DNA of 51,337 bases from Flavobacteriaceae bacterium (GTDB lineage Bacteria > Bacteroidota > Bacteroidia > Flavobacteriales > Flavobacteriaceae). The translations under genes and the position numbers were made by a program. Under the pieces are notes generated by a model. It had not been told where the DNA came from and did not search any database. It saw only the letters and a list, made by a program, of their open reading frames with translations. Every line of letters begins with the position of its first letter. Positions within the stretch are counted from its first letter, which is position 1. Location of the stretch: assembly GCA_023558315.1 (NCBI GenBank), contig JAMJVX010000035.1, positions 1 through 51,337 on the forward strand, in the 5' to 3' direction. Positions 1-8,456 of this stretch are shown here, piece by piece.

Positions 1-27
1 GGAAGATGCGGAAGTATGTCTGGATAA
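1..27 (+). CDS. C-terminal tail of an upstream gene (partial)
   Basis: Frame 1 reads eight codons (GRCGSMSG) followed by a TAA stop at 25-27. This looks like the end of a plus-strand gene that starts outside the window, because the AT-rich sequence after the stop has typical intergenic composition. The peptide is too short for me to name the protein. It could also be chance. Confidence 0.35.
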   Translation, partial: GRCGSMSG

Positions 28-80
28 TTGAAATTAGTTAAAAATCATTTTGAATTAGTACAATTAAACCAAATAAAAAC

Positions 81-88
81 TATATTTG
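81..88 (+). promoter_or_regulatory. Predicted -7 box (TATATTTG) of the LRR lipoprotein gene
   Basis: Exact match to the Bacteroidetes -7 consensus TAnnTTTG, 16 bases before the ATG at 105. A TTG at 50-52 could be the -33 element, but its spacing (28 bp) is longer than usual. The rest of the leader shows nothing else. Confidence 0.55.
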
Positions 89-104
89 ATAAAAATTAAA
101 ATTT

Positions 105-2279
105 ATGAAAAAATTTCTTATCTCCCTTACATTATTACTCATTGGTTTATTATACATCCAATGTAAACCAGAAACAGAAAAAGAAACAGGTAATCTAATT
201 GTGAAATTGGTAGTCACCGCAGACAAAGATTATATAGCCACCCTAAATGGAACGACCGTAAGTTTTTCAGAACAACTCCCTTATGGGACTACTGAAGTGA
301 CGATAAAGTCGCTGGAAATATCCAACAAAGCCAATGTGGATAAAAGTGTAGGAGATAAAATAACTGTAGGGTCGCCATTCACCATAGTCGTCACCGCAGA
401 AAATGGTGACACAAAAAGTTATACGGTAACACTTGCTACAAAACCTGCAACCACAGGGAAAAACATCACAGCAATAGTGATTAGTGCAAACAATGCAGAT
501 TATAATGGTACGATTAGCGGAACAAATATTAACTTCAATTCTTTGCCTTTTGGTACTACACAAGCGAATATAAAATCGCTCACCGTATCTGCAAATGCTA
601 CTACAGACAAAAACGTAAACGATGCGGTGTCCGTTACTGGAGATAGTATCGTAGTGACCGCCCAAGACACCAGCACACAAACCTATACTTTGGATATATC
701 TGTAACCCCTGCAACAACAGGAAATAGTATCACCTCAATTGTCATCACTGCAAACAATACAGATTATAATGGTACGATTAGCGGAACAGATATTGTATTT
801 CCAGCTTTACCTTATACAACCCAAGTAAGAATAAAAACCCTTACACTTTCACCAAACGCAACTGCAAACAAAAGCGAAGGTGGTACAATGGATATAACTG
901 GAGAGAGCATCACCGTCACCGCTCAAGATAATTCTATACAAACCTATACAATTACGATGACCATTTCGCCGCCGCCATTTATTAATATCCCAGACACCAA
1001 TTTTAGAAACCTAATTATTGCAAATAGTGAGGTAAACAATAGCGACGTATCTGGAACCTCTATCAGACAAGATGCGCTGGAAAGAGTTACAAACATTGCT
1101 GCAAATAGTAGTAACATAACCACTCTAAGTGGCGTAGGATATTTGACGTCTTTGACTTATTTAAATACAGAATTTAATTCCCTAACCGCTTTGGATGTAT
1201 TTACTAATACGTCTTTGATTTATTTAAATGTAAGTTTTAATTCCTTGACGAGCATAGATGTGAGCAGTAATACATCTTTGACTTATTTATCGGTAGGGGT
1301 TAATTCCTTGATGAATCTAGATGTTAGTAGTAATACGGCATTGACTTTTTTAACGTCGGGTGGTAATCCCTTGAGGAACATAGATTTGAGTAGTAATACA
1401 TCTTTGACTTTTTTAGCGGTAGGTAATAATTCCTTGACAAGTATAGATGTGAGTAGTCATACGGTTTTGACTTTTTTAGCGGCAAATAATAATTCCTTGA
1501 CAAGTATAGATGTAAGTAATAATACGGCTTTGACTATTTTAGGGGTATATTCTAATTCCTTAACAAATCTTGATATTAGTAATAATACGGCTTTGACTCG
1601 TTTATGGGTATATTATAATTCCTTGACGAGTTTGGATGTAAGTAGTCATACGGCTTTGACTTATTTAAGGGCAGTTGGTAATACCTTGATGAGTCTTGAT
1701 GTCAATAGTAATACATCTTTGACTAATTTAGAAGCATCTGCTAATTCCTTGACGAATATTGATGTCAGCAGTAATACAGCTTTGATTAGTTTAAGTGTAT
1801 GGGGTAATTCCTTGACAAATATTAATATAAATAATAATACATTATTGAATGCGTTATATGTAAATTATAATTCCTTGACGAGTTTAGACGTCAGTAGTAA
1901 TACAGCTTTAAGTGTTTTTTTGCTATTTGGTAATTCCTTGACGAGTTTAGATGTCAGTAGTAATACAGCTTTGAGAACTTTTGAAGCATTTAATAATTCC
2001 TTGACCAGTTTAGATGTCAGTAGTAATACATCTTTGAGATATTATGAAGTATCTAATAATTCCTTTACGAGTTTGGATGTAAGTAGTAATACTTACTTAT
2101 TTGAATTAAATGTAAGTAATAATTCCTTGACGAGTTTAGATGTATCAAATAATAATTTAATGCGTAGTTTAAATGTAAAAAGTAATACTAGTTTGACCTG
2201 TATTCAAATTGCAAGTGGGCAGACAATTAATAACGTTCAAAAAGACAACACTCAAACTTTATCAGGTAGTTGTTTTTAG
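105..2279 (+). CDS. Surface lipoprotein with three cadherin-like sandwich domains and a leucine-rich repeat domain
   Basis: 724 aa. A short signal peptide ends in a lipobox (LLYIQC, Cys20), so the protein should be lipidated and anchored in the outer membrane. Residues about 30-110, 120-200 and 210-290 are three copies of one beta-sandwich-like unit (pattern ITSIVITANN..YNGTISGT, ending ITVTAQD...QTYT), resembling the cadherin-like/DUF5018 modules of Bacteroidetes surface proteins. A capping segment (about 295-355) leads into sixteen 21-residue leucine-rich repeats of the form NSLTSLDVSSNTALT.L...., from residue 357. The C-terminus carries two Cys (TCIQ and GSCF) that may form a disulfide closing the LRR. 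I see no type IX secretion C-terminal domain. LRR domains usually bind proteins or glycans; the ligand is unknown. It is a single gene with its own promoter and terminator. Confidence 0.85.
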   Translation: MKKFLISLTLLLIGLLYIQCKPETEKETGNLIVKLVVTADKDYIATLNGTTVSFSEQLPYGTTEVTIKSLEISNKANVDKSVGDKITVGSPFTIVVTAENGDTKSYTVTLATKPATTGKNITAIVISANNADYNGTISGTNINFNSLPFGTTQANIKSLTVSANATTDKNVNDAVSVTGDSIVVTAQDTSTQTYTLDISVTPATTGNSITSIVITANNTDYNGTISGTDIVFPALPYTTQVRIKTLTLSPNATANKSEGGTMDITGESITVTAQDNSIQTYTITMTISPPPFINIPDTNFRNLIIANSEVNNSDVSGTSIRQDALERVTNIAANSSNITTLSGVGYLTSLTYLNTEFNSLTALDVFTNTSLIYLNVSFNSLTSIDVSSNTSLTYLSVGVNSLMNLDVSSNTALTFLTSGGNPLRNIDLSSNTSLTFLAVGNNSLTSIDVSSHTVLTFLAANNNSLTSIDVSNNTALTILGVYSNSLTNLDISNNTALTRLWVYYNSLTSLDVSSHTALTYLRAVGNTLMSLDVNSNTSLTNLEASANSLTNIDVSSNTALISLSVWGNSLTNININNNTLLNALYVNYNSLTSLDVSSNTALSVFLLFGNSLTSLDVSSNTALRTFEAFNNSLTSLDVSSNTSLRYYEVSNNSFTSLDVSSNTYLFELNVSNNSLTSLDVSNNNLMRSLNVKSNTSLTCIQIASGQTINNVQKDNTQTLSGSCF
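1173..2180 (+). repeat. Sixteen tandem 63-bp leucine-rich repeat units
   Basis: Within the lipoprotein gene, sixteen consecutive in-frame 63-bp units encode 21-residue LRRs. The core (aattccttgacgagttta and gtcagtagtaatac) is almost unchanged at base level in units 12-14 (about 1866-2054), while other units have diverged. This points to expansion by duplication or slippage inside the gene. A seventeenth, partial unit follows (SNTSLTCI). Confidence 0.9.
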
Positions 2280-2306
2280 GAAAAACTTAATTTCCATTGT
2301 TTTTTC

Positions 2307-2335
2307 AAACCGCCCCAAATGGGGCGGTTTTTTTA
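2307..2335 (+). terminator. Rho-independent terminator after the LRR lipoprotein
   Basis: A perfect GC-rich hairpin (aaaccgcccc, loop aaat, ggggcggttt) is followed by a run of T. It lies 28 bases after the stop of the LRR gene and between converging genes. The T tract favours plus-strand termination; the left flank is less ideal for the minus strand. Confidence 0.9.
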
Positions 2336-2341
2336 ATATCT

Positions 2342-3382
2342 TTATCTATATATCCTATTTTTATTTAACCAACGTGTAAATTTAGCTTTTTTAATGTTGT
2401 GTTCTTTTAGCGTTTTTGAAAAAGCGTGATACCCCATTTTGTCTGGGTCTAACACAAAATATAAATAGGCGTGTTTTTCTGGATTTAGCACCGCTTCAAT
2501 GGCTGAAATATCTGGCATAGTAATCGGCCCTGGAGGCAGTCCTCTATTTAGATAGGTGTTGTACTTAGAATTTACTTTTAAGTCTTTGTACAATACTCTT
2601 TTAATATGTTTAAAATCGTTGTTTTTTAATTTTAGCGCAAAAATCACTGTGGGGTCAGCCTGCAATCTCATCCGTTTTTTTAAGCGATTCAAATACACCC
2701 CCGCTACTCTCGGTTGCTCATCTCTTTTGTTGGTTTCTTTAGTGACAATAGACGCTAAAATATATACCTCTTGTGGAGTTAGCCCTATTTTTTCTGCTTT
2801 TGCTAATCGTGACTGATTCCAAAAATTATGATATTCTTTTAACATCCTATCCCTAAACATAGTGGCGGATGTGTTCCAAAAAAAGTTATAGGTATTTGAT
2901 ATGTACATTGACATCGCATTTTCCGTATCAAATCCATTTTTGGCTAAAAAATCAGTATCTAAAAAGGCGCGAATAAGTGACAAACTATCTGCCTCTATTT
3001 GCGTAGAAATTCTATGCGCTAAATTTTGCAAGCGCTCTTGATTGTTAAATATAAGACGGACATAAGTGTTTGAAGAGCGCAACGTATTTACGATATCATT
3101 ATTCGTCATACCCTTTACGATTCTATATTTTCCAGACTTTATTCTTCTGTCATACCCTTTTTTTTGAGCTGCAACCACAAAAGTCTTTTTTGATTTCACA
3201 TAAGGTCCAATGATGGTAATTAATTTTCCAAAATCCACATCCGTGGGGATATAGACAATTACATCTTTTGTTTCAAAGGCGGTATTTTCTTTAAAAAAGG
3301 TTGTGTAAAAATTATAGGTAAAAAAACTCCCTATTCCTATCCCTATAAATAGGATGATGACAATTATTCTTTTTAGATACAT
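2342..3382 (-). CDS. mltG: Endolytic murein transglycosylase MltG
   Basis: 346 aa, the usual length of the YceG/MltG family. An N-terminal membrane segment (about 6-27) anchors it to the inner membrane. It cuts nascent peptidoglycan strands and sets glycan length, acting beside the penicillin-binding proteins. The catalytic region is clear: ILASIVTKET with Glu216 as the expected catalytic acid, then VAGVYLNRL, LQADPTV and the C-terminal GLPPGPI..P...AI.AVLNP block. The gene follows dapF by 18 bases on the same strand, so the two wall-related genes are probably cotranscribed. It converges on the LRR lipoprotein gene, with the terminator at 2307-2335 between them. Confidence 0.93.
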   Translation of the reverse strand: MYLKRIIVIILFIGIGIGSFFTYNFYTTFFKENTAFETKDVIVYIPTDVDFGKLITIIGPYVKSKKTFVVAAQKKGYDRRIKSGKYRIVKGMTNNDIVNTLRSSNTYVRLIFNNQERLQNLAHRISTQIEADSLSLIRAFLDTDFLAKNGFDTENAMSMYISNTYNFFWNTSATMFRDRMLKEYHNFWNQSRLAKAEKIGLTPQEVYILASIVTKETNKRDEQPRVAGVYLNRLKKRMRLQADPTVIFALKLKNNDFKHIKRVLYKDLKVNSKYNTYLNRGLPPGPITMPDISAIEAVLNPEKHAYLYFVLDPDKMGYHAFSKTLKEHNIKKAKFTRWLNKNRIYR

Positions 3383-3400
3383 TATTTTTATTTTTTAATG

Positions 3401-4177
3401 TTAGATAGAGATAGTTCCAGAAAACACTTCTTCTGTAGGTCCTTCTAAATATATGTTATTAAACTTTTCTTTTTCTGTTTCAACGAAAGACACTTTCAAC
3501 GTCCCTCCTTTCGTATGTAACTCAACTTTGTTTTCATTCGTTTTTTGTACAGCTTTTAATGATAAAGCAGCGGCTACAGCTCCTGTCCCACACGAAAAAG
3601 TTTCATCCTCCACCCCTCTTTCATACGTTCTAATGGTAAATGTACTCCCTTTTTTCTCTACAAAATTCACATTGGAGCCTTTTTTTCCGTAGGTGGAATT
3701 ATGCGCAATTTGTCTCCCAAAAGAAACGATATCTAAATTTTCAATGTTTACTACCCACTCTACATGATGTGGAGAACCTGTATCTATAAAAGTGTGCGTT
3801 TCAAAAATAGAGATATCAGACACATCGTTCATTTTTAATTTTACGCCAATAGAAGAAATAGCCGCCTCGTGTATGCCATCTACCGCTTCAAATTTTGTTT
3901 CCGTTTCAAATATATGTAATGACTTAGCAAAAGCCACAATACATCGCCCCCCATTCCCGCATAGCGAACCCTCCAATCCGTCTTTATTATAATAGACCAT
4001 TTTAAAATCCGCTTTAGTAGAATTTTGAAGTAGGATTAACCCATCAGCACCAATACCAAAATGACGGTCACACATTTCTTGAATTTGCATTTGACCTAAT
4101 GAAATATTTTCCTCTCTATTATCAATGATAATAAAATCGTTGCCCGTCCCGTGATATTTAAAAAATGGTATTTTCAT
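3401..4177 (-). CDS. dapF: Diaminopimelate epimerase DapF
   Basis: 258 aa. It converts LL- to meso-diaminopimelate for lysine and peptidoglycan synthesis in the cytoplasm, using two cysteines as acid and base. Both are present: Cys73 in GSLCGNGGRC and Cys196 in DETFSCGTGAVA. The N-terminal FFKYHGTGNDFIIID and the substrate-binding GSPHHV motifs also fit. It is the first gene of a probable dapF-mltG unit and is divergent from the HtrA gene across about 70 bases. A near-match -7 box (rc TTTATTTG, 4230-4237) lies in that gap. Confidence 0.95.
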   Translation of the reverse strand: MKIPFFKYHGTGNDFIIIDNREENISLGQMQIQEMCDRHFGIGADGLILLQNSTKADFKMVYYNKDGLEGSLCGNGGRCIVAFAKSLHIFETETKFEAVDGIHEAAISSIGVKLKMNDVSDISIFETHTFIDTGSPHHVEWVVNIENLDIVSFGRQIAHNSTYGKKGSNVNFVEKKGSTFTIRTYERGVEDETFSCGTGAVAAALSLKAVQKTNENKVELHTKGGTLKVSFVETEKEKFNNIYLEGPTEEVFSGTISI

Positions 4178-4247
4178 TTTATAATTTAAACCTTGAATAC
4201 TATCGATTATCTAAATGAGTATTAATTTGCAAATAAATAAGAAAAAT

Positions 4248-5648
4248 ATGAATACACTAAAGAAAAACCTAAAAATTTCAATCCTCTCATTATTAAGTGC
4301 GCTCATTGGGGCATTTGTTTTTTATTTTATAATTAAAGACAAACTCATAGTTTCTTCAAGCGATAAGAAAGTAAACCTAGTAACTACAAATTACAATACT
4401 GCCGCTTTTAGCACAAATGGAATTGAAAATGAAGTAAATTTTATATCCGCTGCTACAAAAACAGTAAATGCGGTAGTGCACGTTAAAAATACCAGTACCG
4501 CATCTAATACAGGTTCTATTTTTGATTTTTTATATGGAAGCGCTCCTCAAGAATACGAAAGAGTGGGTACGGGTTCTGGCGTAATCGTTTCTCCAGATGG
4601 ATATATAATTACAAACAATCACGTAATAGAAAATGCAAATAGTATTGAAATTACCACAAACGAAAACAAAACGTATCAAGCCGAACTCATTGGTACAGAT
4701 GCCGCCACAGATATTGCAGTACTAAAAATTAATACCTCTGATAACTTAGAATATATCTATTTTGGAAATTCTGACCAAACTCAAATTGGCGAATGGGTAC
4801 TCGCCGTAGGAAATCCCTTTAATCTTAACTCTACAGTCACCGCAGGGATAATTAGTGCAAAATCAAGAGATTTGGATGAAACAGATAATAAAAACCAATC
4901 TTTTATTCAAACAGATGCGGCGGTTAATAGTGGAAATAGTGGCGGTGCTCTTGTAAACGTCAGAGGAGAACTCATTGGTATAAATACTGCCATTGGTTCC
5001 TATACAGGCGCTTATGTAGGGTATTCCTTTGCCGTGCCGAGTAATATTGCTAGAAAAGTTTTTGAAGATATCATGGAATATGGAAATGTTCAAAAAGGAT
5101 TATTAGGAGTGACTGGGCAAGCGCTCAACTCTGCCCTCGCTGAAAGGTTGAATATTGAAAACACTACAGGCTTTTATGTCGCAAATGTCCAAGAAGATAT
5201 GGGTGCAAAAGAGGCTGGGATTGAAAAAGGCGACATTATCGTAGCAATTGACGATGTTACCATAAATAAATTTGCTGATATGAGCGGATATCTCAGTACG
5301 AAAAGACCGGGTAACAATGTAAAAATTACAATTATCCGAGAGGATGCTGAAAAAGAAATAAATGTGCTCCTCAAAAAAATTAACTATACCTATTTTTGGG
5401 GGATGCAGCTGATGGATATAAAATCTAAAGAATACAAAAAATATAATGTAAAGAGTGGGGTGAAAATTACTCAAATGAATAATGAACGATTAATCCAACG
5501 TACAGAAATTAGAGAAGATTATCTCATTTATTCCATAAATAATACACCCATTAAAAGTATTCAAGATTTGGAAAATGTTAGCTTAAGAGAAATATCAAGT
5601 ATCACTTTTGTCAGTCCAGAAGGAAAGAAAAGTACCTTTGTATTTTAA
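4248..5648 (+). CDS. HtrA/DegP-family periplasmic serine protease
   Basis: 466 aa from the chosen ATG. A membrane anchor or uncleaved signal (about 10-30) exports it to the periplasm, where Deg proteases degrade or refold damaged envelope proteins. Numbered from an upstream ATG at 4215, the triad is His136 (ITNNHVIEN), Asp166 (ATDIAVL) and Ser242 (NSGNSGGAL). One clear PDZ domain follows (about 300-385), and a second, weaker one occupies the C-terminus (about 400-477). I prefer 4248 because a promoter-like TTAATTTGC sits at 4222-4230, which would put the 4215 ATG upstream of transcription; this is inference. trmD follows by 22 bases. Confidence 0.9.
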   Translation: MNTLKKNLKISILSLLSALIGAFVFYFIIKDKLIVSSSDKKVNLVTTNYNTAAFSTNGIENEVNFISAATKTVNAVVHVKNTSTASNTGSIFDFLYGSAPQEYERVGTGSGVIVSPDGYIITNNHVIENANSIEITTNENKTYQAELIGTDAATDIAVLKINTSDNLEYIYFGNSDQTQIGEWVLAVGNPFNLNSTVTAGIISAKSRDLDETDNKNQSFIQTDAAVNSGNSGGALVNVRGELIGINTAIGSYTGAYVGYSFAVPSNIARKVFEDIMEYGNVQKGLLGVTGQALNSALAERLNIENTTGFYVANVQEDMGAKEAGIEKGDIIVAIDDVTINKFADMSGYLSTKRPGNNVKITIIREDAEKEINVLLKKINYTYFWGMQLMDIKSKEYKKYNVKSGVKITQMNNERLIQRTEIREDYLIYSINNTPIKSIQDLENVSLREISSITFVSPEGKKSTFVF

Positions 5649-5670
5649 AACTACACTTAATACAAAATAA

Positions 5671-6357
5671 ATGCGAATAGATATTCTTACTCTTTTTCCT
5701 ACCTTCTTGGAAAATTCTTTTAATTATTCCATTTTAAAAAGAGCCATTGATAAAAATAAAGTGTCTGTAAATTATCATGATATTAGAGATTATAGCGCTA
5801 ATAAATACAAACAAGTAGATGACTACGCCTATGGGGGTGGCGCAGGAATGGTAATGATGATTGAACCCATTGATAAGTGTATTCGTGCGTTAAAAAAGCA
5901 AAGAGACTATGATGACATTATTTACTTAGCGCCAGATGGAGAAAAACTCAATCAAAAAATCGCCAATACTTTTTCCCTCAAAAAAAATATCATTTTATTA
6001 TGTGGGCATTATAAAGGAATTGACCAAAGAATTAGAGACCATATAATCACAAAAGAAATTTCTATAGGAGATTATGTATTAACTGGTGGAGAAATAGCCG
6101 CATTGGTTTTTTGTGATTCTATAATTAGACTTATTCCCGGAGTATTGGGAGATGAAAGCGCTGCACTGTCAGATAGTTTTCAAGACAATCTAATAGCCCC
6201 TCCTTTATATACGCGCCCAGAAGCGTATAATTCATGGAAAGTTCCTTCAATACTTACCTCTGGGAATACTAAAAAAATTGAGGAATGGAGAGAGCAACAA
6301 TCGGTAGAATTAACAAAATTAAAACGTCCTGATTTGTTGGATAATTCTTCCTCTTAA
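5671..6357 (+). CDS. trmD: tRNA (guanine-N1)-methyltransferase TrmD
   Basis: 228 aa, the normal TrmD length. It methylates G37 next to the anticodon of tRNAs reading CNN-type codons, using S-adenosylmethionine, and prevents +1 frameshifting. The family signatures are all present: [12 protein letters not shown] at the start, [13 protein letters not shown], the trefoil-knot SAM site ([13 protein letters not shown] and [12 protein letters not shown]), and the following PGVLGD. It is 22 bases after the HtrA gene on the same strand, so probably cotranscribed. The usual partners rimM and rpsP are not here, as is common in Bacteroidota. Confidence 0.96.
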   Translation: MRIDILTLFPTFLENSFNYSILKRAIDKNKVSVNYHDIRDYSANKYKQVDDYAYGGGAGMVMMIEPIDKCIRALKKQRDYDDIIYLAPDGEKLNQKIANTFSLKKNIILLCGHYKGIDQRIRDHIITKEISIGDYVLTGGEIAALVFCDSIIRLIPGVLGDESAALSDSFQDNLIAPPLYTRPEAYNSWKVPSILTSGNTKKIEEWREQQSVELTKLKRPDLLDNSSS

Positions 6358-6393
6358 CTTTCAATAAAACAAATTCTAATCCATAAATTATAG

Positions 6394-6401
6394 TATTTTT
6401 G
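6394..6401 (+). promoter_or_regulatory. Predicted -7 box (TATTTTTG) of the coiled-coil gene
   Basis: Exact TAnnTTTG match, 21 bases before the ATG at 6423. No clear TTG -33 element is seen in the preceding 30 bases. Confidence 0.5.
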
Positions 6402-6422
6402 TTGCCTTTTTAAGATTTATAT

Positions 6423-7574
6423 ATGGATGTTCTAATTGACTTTTTCAAAGAAATAAAAATAATTTCTTTTTGGCAACGGGTATTTAAATGGAATAAAATA
6501 CAAAAACTGAGCTACGATGCAAATAATGAGTTTGAGTTTTTAAAGAAAGAAATTTTGGAACTTCGTGAAATTAAAATTCGAAACGAAGAGCTAGAAAAAC
6601 GAATGGCAGAATTAGAAAAAAAAGATTTTTCTGATAGGACTAAAATGGAGCACCAATTACAACAAATTCAAAATTTACAACGTGAATTAACAGAATTAAA
6701 ATCTAATGACGAAGAAAAAGAAAAACGCTATAATGATAAAGTAGCGCATTTAAATCAAGCGAGTCAAGATTTAAAAAATAGACAGCAAAAAATAGAAGAT
6801 GATAGAGTTTTAGAGAAAGAAGCGCATTTTGATAAAATGAAAAAACAATGGGCGGAGCATGAAAAAAATGTAAATGAAAATATAAAACTCATTTGCCAAA
6901 AACACACAATAAATCATCTTGATAAATCTCCTTTTGAAAGGTTGAAACCTGATAATATTATTGAAATTGCTGATGAATACATCATATTTGACGCTAAATC
7001 TCCAGCCAATGATAATTTACAAAACTTTCCAACCTACATAAAAACACAAACCGAACAACTAAAAAAATACGCCTCTTTAAATAATGTTAAAAAAGACATT
7101 TTTTTAGTTATTCCTTCAAATGCCATACATACTATAACCCAGACTGCATATAATATGGGAAGTTATAACGTTTTTATTATTACTTCTGATTCTCTTGAAC
7201 CTATTATTTTATCGTTACAAAAAATTGAGGAATATGAGTTTGCAGATAAATTAAGTCCCGATGAACGAGACAATATTTGTAGAATTATTGGGAAATTTGC
7301 GCACACTACCAAGCGAAAAATACAAATAGATCAATTTTTCGCCAATCACTTTATTGAGTTATTGATTAAATGTAAAAACGATTTGCCTGAAGATATTCTG
7401 AAAAATGTGATAGAATTTGAAAAGGCTGAAAAGTTAAATGCTCCAACTGAGCGAAGAAACAATCAAATATTGACGAGTGATTTACAAAAAAAGAATGAAA
7501 AGATAAATTCTGAAGCGAATATTCGCGGAATTACTATTCCGCCTAATTTTGAAGAGTTAAAAAAATTAAAGTAA
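6423..7574 (+). CDS. Coiled-coil protein with possible RmuC-like (PD-(D/E)XK) core
   Basis: 383 aa; I do not recognise a named family. Residues about 30-160 are highly charged and heptad-rich, a long coiled coil. The next domain has KPDNIIEIADEYIIFDAKSP followed by a segment of alternating hydrophobics (DIFLVIPSN). This resembles the P-D...D-x-K core of RmuC, a coiled-coil protein of the PD-(D/E)XK nuclease fold implicated in limiting DNA inversions. The usual RmuC N-terminal membrane helix is absent: the N-terminus (LIDFFKEIKIISFWQRV) is amphipathic instead. The C-terminal 100 residues are charged and helical. It has its own promoter and no evident operon partners. A structural coiled-coil protein with no enzymatic role remains possible. 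Confidence 0.6.
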   Translation: MDVLIDFFKEIKIISFWQRVFKWNKIQKLSYDANNEFEFLKKEILELREIKIRNEELEKRMAELEKKDFSDRTKMEHQLQQIQNLQRELTELKSNDEEKEKRYNDKVAHLNQASQDLKNRQQKIEDDRVLEKEAHFDKMKKQWAEHEKNVNENIKLICQKHTINHLDKSPFERLKPDNIIEIADEYIIFDAKSPANDNLQNFPTYIKTQTEQLKKYASLNNVKKDIFLVIPSNAIHTITQTAYNMGSYNVFIITSDSLEPIILSLQKIEEYEFADKLSPDERDNICRIIGKFAHTTKRKIQIDQFFANHFIELLIKCKNDLPEDILKNVIEFEKAEKLNAPTERRNNQILTSDLQKKNEKINSEANIRGITIPPNFEELKKLK

Positions 7575-7580
7575 AAAAAG

Positions 7581-7653
7581 TGGTACCTCCAGGAATCGAA
7601 CCAGGGACACAAGGATTTTCAGTCCTTTGCTCTACCAACTGAGCTAAGGTACC
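7581..7653 (-). tRNA. tRNA-Phe (anticodon GAA)
   Basis: Read on the minus strand, the acceptor GGTACCT pairs with AGGTACC, discriminator A. The D stem is GCTC/GAGC, the anticodon arm AAGGA-CTGAAAA-TCCTT gives GAA, and the T arm is CCTGG-TTCGATT-CCAGG. CCA is not encoded; the mature end is followed by C and a run of seven T, which may end transcription. Confidence 0.97.
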
Positions 7654-7668
7654 CTTTTAAAAAGGTGG

Positions 7669-7676
7669 CAAAAATA
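7669..7676 (-). promoter_or_regulatory. Predicted -7 box (TATTTTTG) of tRNA-Phe
   Basis: Minus-strand exact TAnnTTTG match ending 15 bases before the mature 5' end of tRNA-Phe, a spacing suited to a short processed leader. Confidence 0.6.
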
Positions 7677-7705
7677 ATATCTTTTTTATTAAAATAAAAA
7701 ATATT

Positions 7706-8449
7706 TTGAATTTAAATAAAAATAAAATCCATTTAGTTTTAGATATAGGGAATACCTCAACTAAATATTATATTTTTTTCAATGATGAAATTATTGAAAA
7801 GAACAAGATTAAAACTACATTAAAATATGGACTTAAAAAAATAGCAAAAAAATATACAGTAATAGATGGGATTTTATATTCAAGTGTCAAAAAAAGTGAT
7901 TTTTCAATTATACCTACTATATTTGCAAATTCGTTAATTTTAGATTTTAAAAAAGCGAAATATCCATTTAATAATTTATATAAAACACCAAATACGCTAG
8001 GACAAGATAGAATAGGGCTTATGGCAGCAGCAACGTTAAATTATCCAAAAGAAAATGTTTTAGTTATAGACGTAGGCACATGTATTACTTACGATTTTAT
8101 GGATTCGCAAAGTAATTATAGAGGAGGAGCTATTTCCCCCGGATTAAAAATGAGATATAAAAGTTTGGAACAATTTACATCAAATTTACCTTTAGTATCT
8201 ATACTTAAAAAAAAGGAAAATAATATTGGCGAAAACACTGAAGAATCTATTCAAGTGGGTGTTTTTAATAATGTTTTACATGAAATAAATGGGCAAATTA
8301 AAAGTTATTTGAAAAAATATGATGCGCTTAAAATTATATTGACGGGGGGAGATAGTAAAAAAATAGAAAAGTATGTTAAAAACACTATCCATTATCCAGA
8401 CTTTTTAGCACATGGTTTGAACTATATTTTAAAAATGAATAAATCGTAG
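7706..8449 (+). CDS. coaX: Type III pantothenate kinase CoaX
   Basis: 247 aa. It phosphorylates pantothenate in the first step of coenzyme A synthesis; type III enzymes are ASKHA-fold kinases. Motifs seen: the phosphate loop LVLDIGNTSTKYY near the N-terminus, the pantothenate site TPNTLGQDRIGLMAAA, VLVIDVGTCITYDF, and GGAISPGLKMRYKSL. The only credible start is a TTG at 7706, since no ATG lies between the tRNA and the first conserved strand; this is unusual but fits the known N-terminus. It heads a packed plus-strand set of six genes that continues to 13152 with gaps of 1-13 bases, mostly envelope functions. Confidence 0.93.
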   Translation: MNLNKNKIHLVLDIGNTSTKYYIFFNDEIIEKNKIKTTLKYGLKKIAKKYTVIDGILYSSVKKSDFSIIPTIFANSLILDFKKAKYPFNNLYKTPNTLGQDRIGLMAAATLNYPKENVLVIDVGTCITYDFMDSQSNYRGGAISPGLKMRYKSLEQFTSNLPLVSILKKKENNIGENTEESIQVGVFNNVLHEINGQIKSYLKKYDALKIILTGGDSKKIEKYVKNTIHYPDFLAHGLNYILKMNKS

Positions 8450-8456
8450 TTTATAA

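Noticed and set aside
267-680. A 137-codon minus-strand open frame inside the LRR lipoprotein gene
   Set aside because: It is antisense to the clearly coding repeat domains, and its Cys-rich product has no signal or domain.
1173-2180. Regular 63-bp repetition that could suggest a CRISPR or satellite array
   Set aside because: Repeats are contiguous with no unique spacers, keep one reading frame and code for a classical LRR; there are no cas genes.
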